From the NCBI GenBank assembly GCA_022478985.1, contig JAKSZP010010614.1, positions 124,001-188,000 of the forward strand: a DNA stretch of 64,000 nucleotides, written 5' to 3'. Below, in pieces: positions 1 to 11,230 of this stretch (its first letter is position 1; each line of letters begins with the position of its first letter). This DNA comes from Massospora cicadina (lineage: Eukaryota > Entomophthoromycota > Entomophthoromycetes > Entomophthorales > Entomophthoraceae). Both the position numbers and the translations under genes were made by a program. The notes under the pieces were generated by a model. It worked only from the letters and a program-made list of their open reading frames with translations, searched no databases and had not been told where the DNA came from.

Positions 1-1251
1 CAACCATGAGAATTTCTCCTACTTCTTCTCTTCACACGGAATCCTAAATAGTTGCTCTTGAAACGCAACTAATGAGCGTTCTTTCCCGCATTAACAAACT
101 TGAGCAGCGCCCTTTAACATCATTTTTTAAAGACAAATACATCCCTGATGAAGGAATCATTGCTACGTTTTTGTATGTTTATGTTGCTGCTATGCATGGT
201 ACAGCTAAATGCAAAAAATACAATACATCCTTCCCTGTTTAAGCTGCCTAGCACAAGAGACGATAGTTCCTTATCTGAACCCTTCGCTCACTTGGGCAGA
301 GGTGAAGGACGCTCTTCTGGCTGAATTTGGATCAAAGCATAGTTTACATAGAGAAAAATAGGCGTTTATGCGCTTTAGCATGTGTGAGGGTGAATCGCAC
401 ATTGCCTTTGCTTAACGATTTTACCTTACTTTGCAAAGGTTATCAACCTCTAACATGCTCACCCTTGATGATGCTATCGACGCTTTGTTAACTGGATTAT
501 CTTCCCAGCCCACCTTGGCCAGGCATATCATCTCAGTGAAACGCCATTTCAGAAGTATCCGTGATCTAAAAGAGGCTTTAGTAGATGTTGATGAATTCTA
601 TTCATGTGTAACTCCTGAAGAAGCTGAGGTGAAATCTTCAGCTCTTACCATTGAGGAGCTACCGCCTGTGAAGCAGTTGGGAGTAAGGCCACCTGGGCCT
701 ATCCTCCCTACAAAACCTGCTCCCTCAGTGCGACTTAAAAAGGCTATCACTACTTCTAATGAATCAAAGCCTTATAAGGTTGTAACAACCATATGCCCGC
801 ACAAGCTCACTAACATCTCTGTGCCTTCCCTTCCAGCCAAGATGGAAAATGCGTCTCCTAAGGCTACCCAATGTTTTGTAGCCATCCCCCTACCTTCATC
901 TCTACCTTGCCAGTTGTTGCGAATACTCTTGGGGAGGAATCTGGGGGTTATGATGACGTTGGTTACTACATATTGGGAGCCCCCGCGGAAGTAGAAGTGC
1001 CTGATCATTTAAACGCTGGAGGAGTAGATGGGACCACCATACCTGAGGAGACATACCTCAGTCAAATTCTAGTGTGTCCAAAAATGATTGACACTGCCAG
1101 TGATGGTGACCAATTCTTAGCTAGCTTGATTTTCCTTCTTCATCAGGTTCATCCCATAAATCCCATCATGGATAAATACCTGGAGACTGCTAGAAAGCTA
1201 ACCTTCACCTTCTGGCTCAAGGTGGTCTTAGCTTTGTCACTTAAATTTTAA
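1..1251 (+). pseudogene. gag remnant of element A
   Basis: Gag encodes the structural capsid of the retrotransposon particle. The first ~150 bases encode a short coiled-coil-like stretch (LINKLEQRP near 90-112). The longest open stretches are 431-994 and, in another frame, 871-1251. The part with 'LTLDDAIDALLTGLSSQ' matches the same place in B (6490-6600) and C (28990-29100), which supports a capsid-like gag. No CCHC knuckle is visible in this copy. Stops near 57, 242 and 415 break the frame. The assignment rests on position and similarity within the window, not on a recognised capsid fold. Confidence 0.6.
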
Positions 1252-1276
1252 GAAACGCTCACTAAGGTTAAAGTGG

Positions 1277-1975
1277 TTATTCAAAAGGTCTGAATATTAG
1301 CCATCTTAGACACTGGACCCCAGTCAACGTGATCTTTAAGCTTATTAAGAAAATAAAGCTAGCACATGATTTGGAGTACACACAAGAGTTTGGAACCTCT
1401 GGCCCCAACAATAAAAGCGGTATTGTGGCATACTCTTCCCTTCCCATTATAATTGGGAAGCTTATCCTATCAGCCCCTGCTGTGGCTTTGGACAATAATG
1501 CATATAATATGCTCATCGGCACTCAATTTATGATTTAGTATGAAAGAATTATTAACATAAAGCAAGGGGTCCTCTCATTACTCAACTACAAAGTCCCTTT
1601 AGTCTTATCCAATAAAGAGCCCAGCAAGCACAAATACTCTTGCCTGATTGAATACCCTTTTAGCTATAACCTTGCCATATTCCACTTCAGGTCACAATAC
1701 AAAGAAATTACCCAATTCAGTGAATGCCAGGGATGGTATCCCTTTTTATGTGGCAGATGAGGTCTTGATTAAGCCTGGGGAACAAAGAGTGGTTGACACT
1801 AAAATCACACTACAAATCCCACATCATTGTTTATTGCACCTCATAAGTATTGAGGTTGTTAGCCCCTTGGAGCCTCGTGTTTTGCCTGGTATACTAGACC
1901 CAGATTATCGGAGGCCAATTACCATTCTTCTAGGGAACCTCACCGGAAAAGATATGATCATATGTAAACACTAGG
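1277..1975 (+). pseudogene. aspartic protease and linker of element A
   Basis: A retroviral-type aspartic protease active site, LDTG, is read at 1306-1317, preceded by hydrophobic residues as expected. The following 200 bases (1329-1538) continue the protease-like sequence with a GTQF-type motif before the stop. The next open segment, 1648-1974, contains 'LGNLTGKDMI', which also occurs in C around 30290-30325 and marks the protease-RT linker of this lineage. Frameshifts separate the pieces, so no functional polyprotein is possible. Confidence 0.7.
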
Positions 1976-2090
1976 AAATTGGCAGAGGTTTCCTAATACC
2001 AGTAGAAAGCATTGAACATATCCACTCCCTTGGCTCTATGTCATATTTGGGCTTACCCATGGACAACATGGTGTGCACCTTGCCCAATGT

Positions 2091-2960
2091 TCATATTTTG
2101 GATAAGCTAACACCAGAGGAATTAAAAAGTTCATTCCTTGTTAGATGAATACAGTGACATATTCTCCAAATCAGAAACTGACTATGGCCACATGAAGGGC
2201 TAGTGCCACTCCATTGATGTGGGTGATGCCCAGCCAATAAGGTCCAAACCTTATCATAATTCAAAGGTGGAGGAACAACATATGAGGACGGAGCTCCAGC
2301 AGTTATTAGACGCTGGGTTACTTGTTCCTTCACAAAGCCCTTGGTCTTCACTTCTCTTACTAACAAAAAAAACGGAGGTCATTGTATGTCATGGATTACC
2401 GTAGTTTAAATAGCCTCACTAAGAAGGATAACTATCCTATCCCTTTCATTGATGACGCCCTAGCTCAACTCTTTGGCTCTAACTTCTTCTCCGCCATGGA
2501 CTTGGCCAGTGGCTATTGGCAGATGGACCTTTCTCCTCAATATCAGGAGAAATGTGCTCTTATTTGTAGTGAAGGTCTCTTTCTAACTCACACGATTACC
2601 CTAAGGGTTGTGCAACGCACCTGCCTCTTTCCAGCGTGCAATGGATCACATTTTGCAGGACCTCAAGTTAGCTTGTGTCATCTTCTATCTTGATGAAATC
2701 ACGGTGTTCTCCAAAACCTTCAACGAACATCTTGATCACTTGAAGGAGGTGTCTCAACGGTTACATCAGTCTAATATAAAGTTAGAGCCCTCAAAGTGTA
2801 CCTTTTTTTTTAGTACTAGATGGTTCCTCAAAGTGTACCTTCTTCCAAAGAAAATTGAGTTTCATTGGCCACTCCATTTCACAAGAAGGTATTCATCCCA
2901 TGCAGGACAAGGTCAAAGCCATCTCAAATACGCTTCCCCCTAAAAACCTACGGGATATTC
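2091..2960 (+). pseudogene. reverse transcriptase of element A
   Basis: RT copies the element RNA into cDNA. The core motifs are clear: 'YRSLNSLTKKDNYPIP' near 2395-2445, 'MDLASGYWQMDLSPQ' near 2497-2540 with the first catalytic Asp, and the box read as YLDE near 2685-2700 where YLDD is expected, so the last catalytic Asp is Glu. Reading frames 2219-2404, 2382-2693 and 2608-2943 overlap and are joined by frameshifts. A 37-bp gain (21-bp insert plus 16-bp TSD) at 2805-2841 shifts the frame after 'EPSKCTF'. Confidence 0.88.
2789..2841 (-). mobile_element. micro-retroposon M1 (21 bp) with 16-bp TSD
   Basis: The 16-mer cctcaaagtgtacctt occurs at 2789-2804 and again at 2826-2841. Between them lie 21 bases that read AACCATCTAGTACT followed by A's on the minus strand. 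The flanks were one RT codon stretch before insertion. The same core occurs at M2-M5. Confidence 0.85.
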
Positions 2961-3520
2961 AGATATTTTTAGGGATGATGGGGTATTACCATTAGTTCAT
3001 CCCTAAGTTCGTTCAACTCAGTGAGCCCCTTGTCCAGCTACTAACCAAGAATACCCCCTTTTACTGGGGTGCTGAACAAAAGGCCGCTTTTGAAACAATG
3101 AAGTAACTGCTACAACAACGTCCTATCCTGTGGCATCCTGATTATAATAAACCCTTCATCTTATTCACCAATGCCTTGGACTATGCCGTTGGGGTCATTC
3201 TAGCCCAACTCAATGAACACAGTGTAGATCACCCTGTTTTCTATTTTAGCAAGATGCTGTCAAAGGCGGAACGCAACTACAGTGTAACAAAGAAAGAGTA
3301 CCTTGCTGTTCAGTTAGCTGTTAAGCACTACCGCCCTTTTTTTATATAAGACGCCTTCACTGTAGTTATGGACCATGCATCCCTAAAGTGGTTGCAAAAT
3401 ATGAAGGATCCTACTGGTCGGTTAGCTTGCTGGGCTCTAAAGCTCCAGCCTTATGACATGAAAATCAAACACTGTGCTGGAACTTGTCACTTGAATGTTG
3501 ATGGGTTGACCTGACTGCCT
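2961..3520 (+). pseudogene. RNase H of element A
   Basis: RNase H degrades the RNA strand during cDNA synthesis. Conserved gypsy RNase H phrases are read in one frame across 3060-3515: a 'FILFTNALDYAVGVIL' region where the first Asp of the usual DAS motif is replaced by Asn, 'YSVTKKEYLAVQLAVKHY' near 3280-3330, then 'VVMDHASLKWL' near 3362-3395. Stops at about 3104, 3347 and 3512 interrupt it, so it is inactive. Confidence 0.8.
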
Positions 3521-3529
3521 GTCCTCCAC

Positions 3530-4790
3530 TTAGATAACAGTGAGGCGGAAAGGTTACACAATCTTCTGATGACCCCAAATAAATGGGAGGATGAAGATGA
3601 GCCTGTTCATAAGATGCTAGCCCGGCACTCCTGTAACACAAAAGTGGAAAATGTGGAGCTATATAAGCAGGTTGGCACAAAGTGGCTGTTTTACCTTAGG
3701 CCATATGAACGTGTACCTGCTATCCTGAGAGCTCATTATACCATAGGTCTAGGGGGAGCCAAGAAAACTTAAGAGTGGATCAAGGATCGATACTATTGGG
3801 ATGGAATGATGGAAGCTATTTTTGACGTCTTGGAAGCTTGCCTTACGTGTAAGAATCAATCCAGTTTCAATAATAGATACCATTATCAACCTACTACCCC
3901 TCAACAACCATTCCATACCATTAGTTTGGATGTAGTAGGTCCCCTTCCTCAGTCTACTAGTGAAAACAAATTTATCTATTAGCTATTGACCATTTCACCA
4001 AGTGGGTGGAAGCAGTTGCTCTTCCTTCCCAAACTGCCAAGGCCACCGCCACCTTTTTACTCCAACACATTTTCACATATCACAGCTGCCCCCAAGTAGT
4101 ACTCTGCAATAATGGTAAAAACTTCACCTCCAGAGTAGTCAAAATCCTGGCCACATCTATGAGAGCGCAACAACTCTTCTCAGCTCCATATAACCCCTCC
4201 ACAAATGGGACCATGGAAAGAGCAAATGGGACATTGGTTTCTATTCTTCAGAAAATGGCCTCCTCTGATCCACTTCACTGGGATCAATTTCTACCCAGTG
4301 CTCTTATGGACTACCAAATCAGTTATCACCAGGTTTTGAAAATGTCCTCTTTCCATGTCTTGTATGGGCGGGAACCAAGACTACATGCCCTCTTAGTCAA
4401 AGATGTATTTTTCTCTAGAATTGAGGAACCTGAGAAGGTCATGAGAAGATTGGCTCAGAATATCATTCAACTCCAATATGAGCCAATGACCAATTTAGCA
4501 AAAACCGTGACTAAGAAAGGCCAGGCAGCAAATGAGCTCAGAACCCCCTGCCTACATTCCAAGTGTCTTACATGGTATTATATTACCATAACTGCATCAC
4601 TACTAGAAGCGGTAATCTTGGAACAACTTGGGAGGGTCCCTTCACCGTCACATGCAAGAGAGGAAATAAATATATCATTAAGTTGCTAGCTACTGGTATT
4701 ACCATTAATTGCATTCATGGCCATTTCTTACCGCCCTACTCGCCCCCCAACATTCTTGAAAAGGGTGATGTCAGACATTTGCCTTTGTAG
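3530..4790 (+). pseudogene. integrase of element A
   Basis: Integrase inserts the cDNA. The amino-terminal part contains a Cys pair ('CLTCKNQSS' near 3840). The catalytic core begins 'LAIDHFTKWVEA' near 3980. The block 4006-4689 is open for 227 codons and holds 'NNGKNFTS', where the second catalytic Asp is Asn (AAT at 4108-4110), and 'STNGTMERANG' with the catalytic Glu. A short tail continues in another frame to 4790. The stop just before the core and the Asn substitution make it non-functional. Confidence 0.87.
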
Positions 4791-4825
4791 CTGAAAAAAA
4801 ATAATGTCTTAGATTAAGTATAGCT

Positions 4826-5480
4826 GAAAAAGGGAAATGTCAGCCATTTGAAATTTTCTGATGCTATTATGAGCTATTTGATTATATTAAAAACCTTAGC
4901 GAGATCAGCCAAAAGACCCTGGCCAATTTTTGGTATACCCCATTAACCAGGGTAACACCAGTTTAAAACTCTCACAGGCAATATCCGTAAAATTAACTGA
5001 TTGGATTTTTCCAATTGCACAATGGATTTTGGGGCAACCAGCGGAAGATAATCCCCCAACCATCGCCAAGTCCTTCACAACACCTATGTGGGGCACCCCC
5101 TTTTATAGGCGTGGCGGAGGTCCCCCAAGGTGAAAATAGTTTCTCTAGTGGTGATTGGTTGTGGTACATCAAAACCTTGCTGCATGGGTATATCCTGCCC
5201 CAAAACCCCAATTTCCGATTTCCCAAATAGTAACTCACCTCTTACACGATCTGATAAGAGAGTTTTACATTTTTCCTAATCTAGAATGCATTGCAGCTAT
5301 TCTGAAACTATCCCCAAATTCCTTCCAACCTTCAAAATCAGTATAAATATTAATTGTCAAAAATTGGAAAGATTGCTTTTTCTTTTACTCCCGCTCTCCT
5401 AATAAAAATGATAAAACTTGGGTTTTTATTAGTAAATTTTACTAATTTTATTAAAATCTTTTGTGGGATCCAGCGGCATA
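4826..5480 (+). repeat. polypurine tract and 3' LTR of element A
   Basis: A purine run (gaaaaagggaaa) ends at 4837 and is followed at once by TGTCAGCC, the expected LTR start. The LTR contains a possible TATA box (agtataaata, ~5340) and poly(A) signal (aataaaaatg, ~5401). The right boundary is uncertain. After ~5460 comes a stretch that may be leader and gag start of a second copy ('MSTPFLTSYH' at 5545), so this LTR may have been shared by two elements in tandem. Confidence 0.6.
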
Positions 5481-6003
5481 AGCATTAGTGAGCACCCATA
5501 AGCTGGATTCATACAAGGGCATCGCCACCCCAAAGGATCTCAGTATGTCCACCCCCTTCCTCACTTCCTATCACACTGCCATCCACACTGAAACAACCTG
5601 CTCAAATAAATAAAATACAATATTAAATAATATTAAATTACAACAGTTCTAGCAAACAGTGGCCTTTATTGGGTTGAACTCAAAGTTTGTAATAGAATTC
5701 CAAAGTGAGGTCCATCAGGAGGAATATTACTTTAAAATAATACCTAAAAAGCTAAATACATTGTCAGTCATGAGGCGTGTAAAAGCCTCCAGAATTAACA
5801 GCATACTGGCAACTTGTTGGCAAATGGGGAAATCTCTAAAAATGGACAACCACTTAAACAAATGTTTAAATAATTATCCTGCTATTAGCCTGATTAGGAA
5901 AACCGCATCAGAATAATGGAATTGCAACCATCAACATACCCAAATCTCATAATTTCCAACCCTATGAGAAACATGTACAATCATTAACCATTACAGTCCA
6001 CCC
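5481..6003. other. short linker between elements A and B
   Basis: About 520 bases of AT-rich sequence. 5545-5610 encodes a short gag-start-like peptide resembling the first residues of A's gag. The 85-codon frame 5659-5916 has no recognisable domain. No LTR for B could be identified here by comparison with B's 3' end. Confidence 0.4.
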
Positions 6004-6014
6004 CTACCACCATA

Positions 6015-6831
6015 ATGACTCAGTATACAAAACTACAGAATGATTTAAATGATTTAAAGGCTCAGCTTGATCAAATGCAACCCGCCAAGTACAACAATAC
6101 TGAGTCCTCAAATCTGAACCTTTTGCACCAATCAGGATTAATGTGTTATATACACCTGTTTCTACTAACTTTGAACCTTTACTTAAGGAAAAGCACATCA
6201 ATGTTGAAGAAAATATCACTTCATTCCTATAAATTTATGGGAGTGCCATGAAAGAGGCTACTGATTGACAGAAATCAAGCATCTACCCACCAGTTTGAGT
6301 TGAATTGCCCATGAAATCGTGGTCCCTCACTTGAAGAATAGTCAAACTTGGAGTCAAGTTAAGACTGGCTTAGTAAATTAATTTGGAAGCAGTCAAACCA
6401 GTGTCACAGAAGCAGGCCTTCCTGGGTAATTGCATCAAACACATAAAATTGACAACTGAGTTTGCTAATCAATTTACTATAATGCATAGACCTTGTTTGC
6501 CTGTGACAATATCTCTTTTGATGATGCCATTACTACTGCCATCTCTGCCTTGGCGTCTCACCCTGAATTGCAGTTACATATCAGCGCTGCCAAGAAAAAC
6601 TTCATGAGCATTTTATCCATCAGGAAGCCTTTGTTGAGATCCCTGCTAGTTTGCTCCAGAAGGCCTCCAAACCCAGCTTCCCTCCTAACTGATGCCCCAG
6701 ATCAACGCTCTTGCAAGAAAGGGGCATTAAGAATAATATACAATGCACTTACTGCAGAAGACGTTGTCATACAGCTGAGGAATGCTACAAAAGAATCGCT
6801 GGTTAGAAGGGAAAAGCCCAATTTAACATGA
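6015..6831 (+). pseudogene. gag remnant of element B with CCHC zinc knuckle
   Basis: The region starts with a coiled-coil-like segment ('YTKLQNDLNDLKAQLDQM', 6021 on), equivalent to the 'ELKHQILAIKQRQLEL' segment of C. It ends with a perfect CX2CX4HX4C nucleic-acid-binding knuckle read at 6744-6785 (C-TY-C-RRRC-H-TAEE-C). The capsid-like middle ('ASHPELQLHISAAKKNF', ~6553-6603) is in a different frame, so at least one frameshift separates capsid from nucleocapsid. Confidence 0.75.
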
Positions 6832-7059
6832 AGGGATAGCTCTTCATGTTGACAACCAACCTACGTCTCAATTATCTACTTCTCAAGCTATAACTCTGCT
6901 GCACCTTCTACTAGCAATACCATTAATATGTCTACTTAAAATAAAAAAGTGGTTTTGATTACTCTTGTTCCTTCTGTGTCCCTCTGACTTCTTTCTTTAC
7001 TTTAAAACTGCAGTTTGGGGACTCAGTCACCAAAGTGGAAGTTTGAGTAAACAAATTTA

Positions 7060-7935
7060 AAGTTCAAGACACTGTTGACACTGGATAACCAATGAATGCT
7101 ATACCTTCCAAACTTGTCATTTAAATCAAATTTGCGCCTGACCTCCAACATATTGTTTAGTATGGAACTGCAGGCCCCCATTACACTAGTCACTTAGCGC
7201 TTAGGAAGCCTTACTCATGTGTTATTGGAAGATTACTCTAAAGGCCCCTGCTGTGGTTCTTGAGAATCAGAGTTAAGACCTATTATTAGGGATGCAATTT
7301 ATGAGGGAGCACTCTGGTATTGTTAGCCTACCTGAGTCCTATTTTTTCTATACTCAGGCATCAGGTACTGCTTATCTTCTAAACACCCATAACCAAGAAG
7401 GATAATCCTAATAAAAGAATCTGCCTTATGGAAGATGAAAAATCTACATACCAAATCAAGAATCATGTTTTCAAGCTCACAAAAAAATGCCTCCTAAGTC
7501 TGCTGAAGCTCAGGAAGAAATTTAGTTTATATTTTTCATCTTGGGTTGTAGTCCCAGCTCAAGAGCAAGTTATAAGAGATAACTGCACTCAAGTACATAT
7601 TCCCCCCAGTCATATACTAGAAGTTTTCATTTTGATGATTCATCCATCAAAGAGTTATTGCCCTGCCTCTGGCATCCTGGATCTGGCCTATTTGAGGACC
7701 ATCTCAGCTTTGCTAGGAAATTCAACTCCAACCTCTCGTTTCATAGGGAAAAAGGACTATATAGCTTATTTTAAAGAGTTTCCTGTTGATAAATTACATA
7801 GCGTGCACAAATTTGGTACTCTCTGGGATTTCAGACTTGAGGATCCTCCTACTGTAGCCATTATTGAACATATTATAGACTTGGACCTCACCCAAATTCC
7901 AATAAGAGGCAGCTGGGTGACTCTTAGCTGAATAT
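7060..7935 (+). pseudogene. protease and linker of element B
   Basis: The sequence VDTG, followed directly by a stop, is read near 7074-7086 at the position of the aspartic protease active site. The frame 7428-7931 (167 codons) is the protease-RT linker: 'HPSKSYCPASGILDLAYLRTISALLGN' corresponds to the region before 'LGNLTGKDM' in A. The length of this open frame is unusual for B, which is otherwise riddled with stops. Confidence 0.6.
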
Positions 7936-8029
7936 TCTGATATCTTTTCTTCTGGGCCTTATGATTTTGAAAAATGACTGGAGTGACACATTGGGTAGAT
8001 ACTGAAGATATTTTGCCATTATGGACCAC

Positions 8030-9290
8030 ACCTAATCAATGATCCAAAGTGGAAGAAGCCCAAGTTACCATCAAATTAAACACCTTTTAGAGGCTGGCCT
8101 ATTACAATCTTCATAAAGTCCTTGGACTTCGCCTCTGTTGTTTGATAAAAAGAAAAACGGAGACCAGTGTATGGTGATGGAATACTGTAAGCCGAATTCT
8201 ATCACCCAAAGGGACGGCTATTCCTAACCTAGGATTGCTGATTCTCTTCGCATGCTGGCTGTCTTTCAGTTTTTCTCTTCTATGGATATAGCCAGTGGGT
8301 ACTGGAAGATTGACCTTACCTAAGAAAAATAAGAGAAGTGCGCTCTCATCACTTAAGATGTCCTGTTTAAGCCAACTCAAATGCTGCAGGGGTTGTGAAA
8401 TGCCTTGCTACGTTCCAGCAAGCCTTGTATGGCATCCTAATGAACCTGAAAATGTCCTGTGTCCTGGCGTATTTAGATGACTTTGAAGTCTTCTCTAAGA
8501 CTTTAGCCTCCTATCTCAATCATCTACGTCCAGTATTTGACCAATTATAATCAGCCACTATAAAATTGAAACCCTCAAAATGCATCTTTTTTCCAGCAAT
8601 AATTGGAGTTTTAGGTCATAAGGTAATCAGCAAATGTATACAATTATTGCCAGATAAAGTTACAGCCATACACAAGGTGTCCCATTAAGGAGCCTAAGAG
8701 ACGTTCAGGTTTTTCTGAATATGCGCGTTATTACCGCCAATCTATCCCTCATCTTGCTGAGCTTTCAGAGCCCTTGGTCTACCTATTACAGAAGAACGTG
8801 CCTTTCCACTGGGAGTTATCACAACAACATTCCTTTAATGACTTATAACTGGCACTAACTAAAGCTCTTGTTCTAATGCATCTCCAATTTTATAGGCCTT
8901 TCCTTCTTTTTACCAATGCCAGCAATGTTGCCAATGGTGCCATTCTGGTGAAAAATAAAGACAACCAAGTAGATCATCCAATTGAGTACTTTAGCAATAC
9001 TCTCTCTAAAGCCAAATGAAACTATAGCTTTACCAGAAAGCGAGTGTTTAGCGGTAATCCTAGCCATTAAGCATTACCATCTTTCCTCTATGGGACACAC
9101 TTAACTGTAATAACTGATTACTCCTCCCTTTGCTAGTTACGATAAATGCATGGTTCTGAAAGATAATTAGCCTGGTGTGCTTTACTAATATAAAACTATT
9201 TTTTGATTTTTCATCAACTTGGCGCCATACAAAAAACGCTGATGGTCTCTCACAATTTCCAATTCTGAGAGTTTTATCCGCCAAGGAGGA
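8030..9290 (+). pseudogene. reverse transcriptase and RNase H of element B
   Basis: RT motifs are visible despite many stops: 'SMDIASGYWKIDLT' near 8280-8325 and the YLDD box read at ~8471-8482 ('AYLDDFEVFS'), so both catalytic Asp positions are kept. The connection domain reads 'YYRQSIPHLAELSEPLVYLLQKNVPFHWEL' in pieces around 8730-8820. RNase H-like 'PIEYFSNTLSKAK' lies near 8978-9020. The frame is broken more than ten times. Confidence 0.75.
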
Positions 9291-9409
9291 CGCTTATATG
9301 ACCTCCTTTGTCATTCTTTGTGGTCACTAGAAACTCCTGAAATCTATAGTGATCTCAAACAGAAAGCGTTTAATACTCAAAATAACCAATGACATGATAT
9401 TAAATTAGT

Positions 9410-10540
9410 AAAGAAAAGGTGGTTCCCTTATGTTCGCTCCTCTGATTGGACTGAGGTCGTTATGGAAGAACATACTATCACTGGACATGTTGTGGTGCAA
9501 AAAACTCATCAATGGTTGAAATCTCGATATTTCTGAGACAATATACTCAACTTTATCCATGATGTTTTAAGAGTCTTTATCAATTGTTACCAGCATGATA
9601 AACCTAAATCAAGGCTTCAACATCAATTAGTTGCTCATTTGGCCCATTTCCACATAGTAAGCATTGACGTCATAGGACCTCTGCCTACAGGAGTTCACGT
9701 TGGCTGATATATAAATTTGGACATGGATTATCTTATAGAATGAATTGAAGCTAGATATCCCTACGGCCACTGCTCTAGCAACTGCCTTATTCTTGTACTA
9801 GCAACTCTTCACACAACATGGTAGTCTGAGGGTGCTTCTATTTAAAAATGGCCTAGATTTCACCTCAGAAGTAAAGTAATAATTAACTACCCTATTTAGC
9901 AATCGCTAGGCTTTTGCAGCACCCTACAACCCCTCCACCAATGGGGCTGTAGAAAGAGCTAATGGTATACTATCTCAATTCTAAAAGATGGCTTCTACCA
10001 ACCTGCTACAATGAAATAATTCCCTACCAAGTGCCTTACTTGCCTATCAGGTCAGATACCACAGGGTGATAAAGATGTCACCCTTAAGGCGCTTTTATGG
10101 CAGAACCCTTATTACCAACTAGTTTACAACCCTTGCTGAAATCAACCACTCCCAAAACTTCCAAGGTTACTCTGCAACCCTTACCCATTGAGATTATCTG
10201 AATGCAGTCTCTGGCCATGGATGCTTCAATAAATACCATGACTAAGGAGATGGAAAAAGCAGTTTGTGACGAGCCTCTTTGACGGTGTACCAACAAGGCG
10301 GCTTAGTAAAGTTCTACCACCATCACCCTAGAGGAAGGACCAGCAAGGTAGCGACGTCCTGGTATGGTTCATATAAAGTCCTTTATAAACATGTGTCAGA
10401 ATATTTTACTGTTAGCGTTAAAAAGGCACAGTTATCAACTAGGTACATGGGTGATTTCTCAGAACTTTTGTACATCTCTGAAAGGATCTCAAGGGGGAAT
10501 TTCCAGAACTTGAACTGTAGACAAAGACAAATTAAATAAG
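9410..10540 (+). pseudogene. integrase of element B
   Basis: A Cys/His-type amino-terminal segment is weakly readable. The catalytic core contains 'MDYLIE' near 9724, then 'LLFKNGLDFTSEV' near 9836-9875 with Lys at the second catalytic Asp position, and 'STNGAVERANG' near 9937-9970 with Glu kept. The carboxyl part ends in the frame 10279-10539 ('RTSKVATSWYGSYKVLYKHV'), an SH3-like tail. Several stops make it inactive. Confidence 0.7.
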
Positions 10541-10766
10541 GCCAGAATTTAATCTTCTTCATCTACTGATAGTTCAATCCTTGACCCCAATTTAACAAAG
10601 GCATCAGCCCCAAAATTACCGAACAAAAGTAGAAAAAAATCCATTTGCAATTATAACTAGGTTGACAAAGAGGCCACCATATTAATTCCCAAAGAATACC
10701 ATGACATAAAGGAAGATGCTTCATCACGCGCCTCTTCCTGAAGCTCTAGGTATCCCAATCATCAGT

Positions 10767-11230
10767 CCAAAGGGGAATGTATCATGCGTGATAAACCCTA
10801 TCACCATATAATTATTGCAACCTTAAATAAATGATTTATTGTTTTTTGCTTTTATTGTTTTTAAATAAGCTTCATATATAAGATTATTGAGGTTATTCAG
10901 CAAGCCTTGGTCATCCCGCTAGTTCTGGCCCCTTGCTGTATTTTTATAAAAGATAACACGTCTGACTCTGAGCAGCTTCATAGCCTGTTCCTTCATATGT
11001 CCCTGCTATCTACAGTGCTGAAAGTATCCATCAATTCCATTGTCAATTCGAACAATTTGATTCTGCAGCTCATTAATTTCCCTATGATTATCCTTAATAG
11101 CTTCTCAATTGTCCTGACTAAGATTGAAGCAGTATCATATATTTTAAGGAGTCAGGAATTAAGCTTCTGGGTAAGACTGAATTGTCTTTGGATCCTCACA
11201 ATATACAATCCCAAAAGCTGCAATTAATGG
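10767..11230 (+). repeat. polypurine tract and start of 3' LTR of element B
   Basis: caaaggggaa ends at 10777 and TGTATCATGCG follows at 10778, matching the purine-tract/TG layout of the other gypsy elements here. The tail of the LTR is not identifiable without a second copy. On the minus strand, 11000-11090 could encode a short coiled-coil-like segment (EINELQNQIVRIDN), with no stronger evidence of a gene. Confidence 0.5.

Larger units (their letters stand above)
1..5480 (+). mobile_element. Ty3/gypsy retrotransposon A, 5' end outside window
   Basis: Gag, protease, reverse transcriptase, RNase H and integrase remnants follow one another on the + strand in Ty3/gypsy order, ending at a polypurine tract and an LTR start at 4838. 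The 5' LTR lies before the window. Every domain carries stops or frameshifts except a 227-codon integrase block. The reverse transcriptase has also received a 21-bp micro-insertion. Protein-level similarity to B and C in all domains shows that the three are one lineage, with A the least decayed. The right end of the 3' LTR is not fixed because no second LTR is available for comparison. Confidence 0.85.
6004..11200 (+). mobile_element. Ty3/gypsy retrotransposon B, heavily decayed
   Basis: Domains in gypsy order on the + strand: gag with a zinc knuckle, protease, RT, RNase H and integrase, then a purine tract and LTR start at 10778. Similar phrases in A and C place it in the same lineage. It has far more stops than A, so it is older or has evolved longer without function. 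The 5' LTR was not found, and the 3' LTR end is not defined. Confidence 0.8.

Noticed and set aside
10907..11227. 106-codon hydrophobic plus-strand frame after element B, considered as an env gene
   Set aside because: No signal peptide, cleavage site or membrane-anchor arrangement typical of an envelope. It probably lies in decayed LTR sequence.
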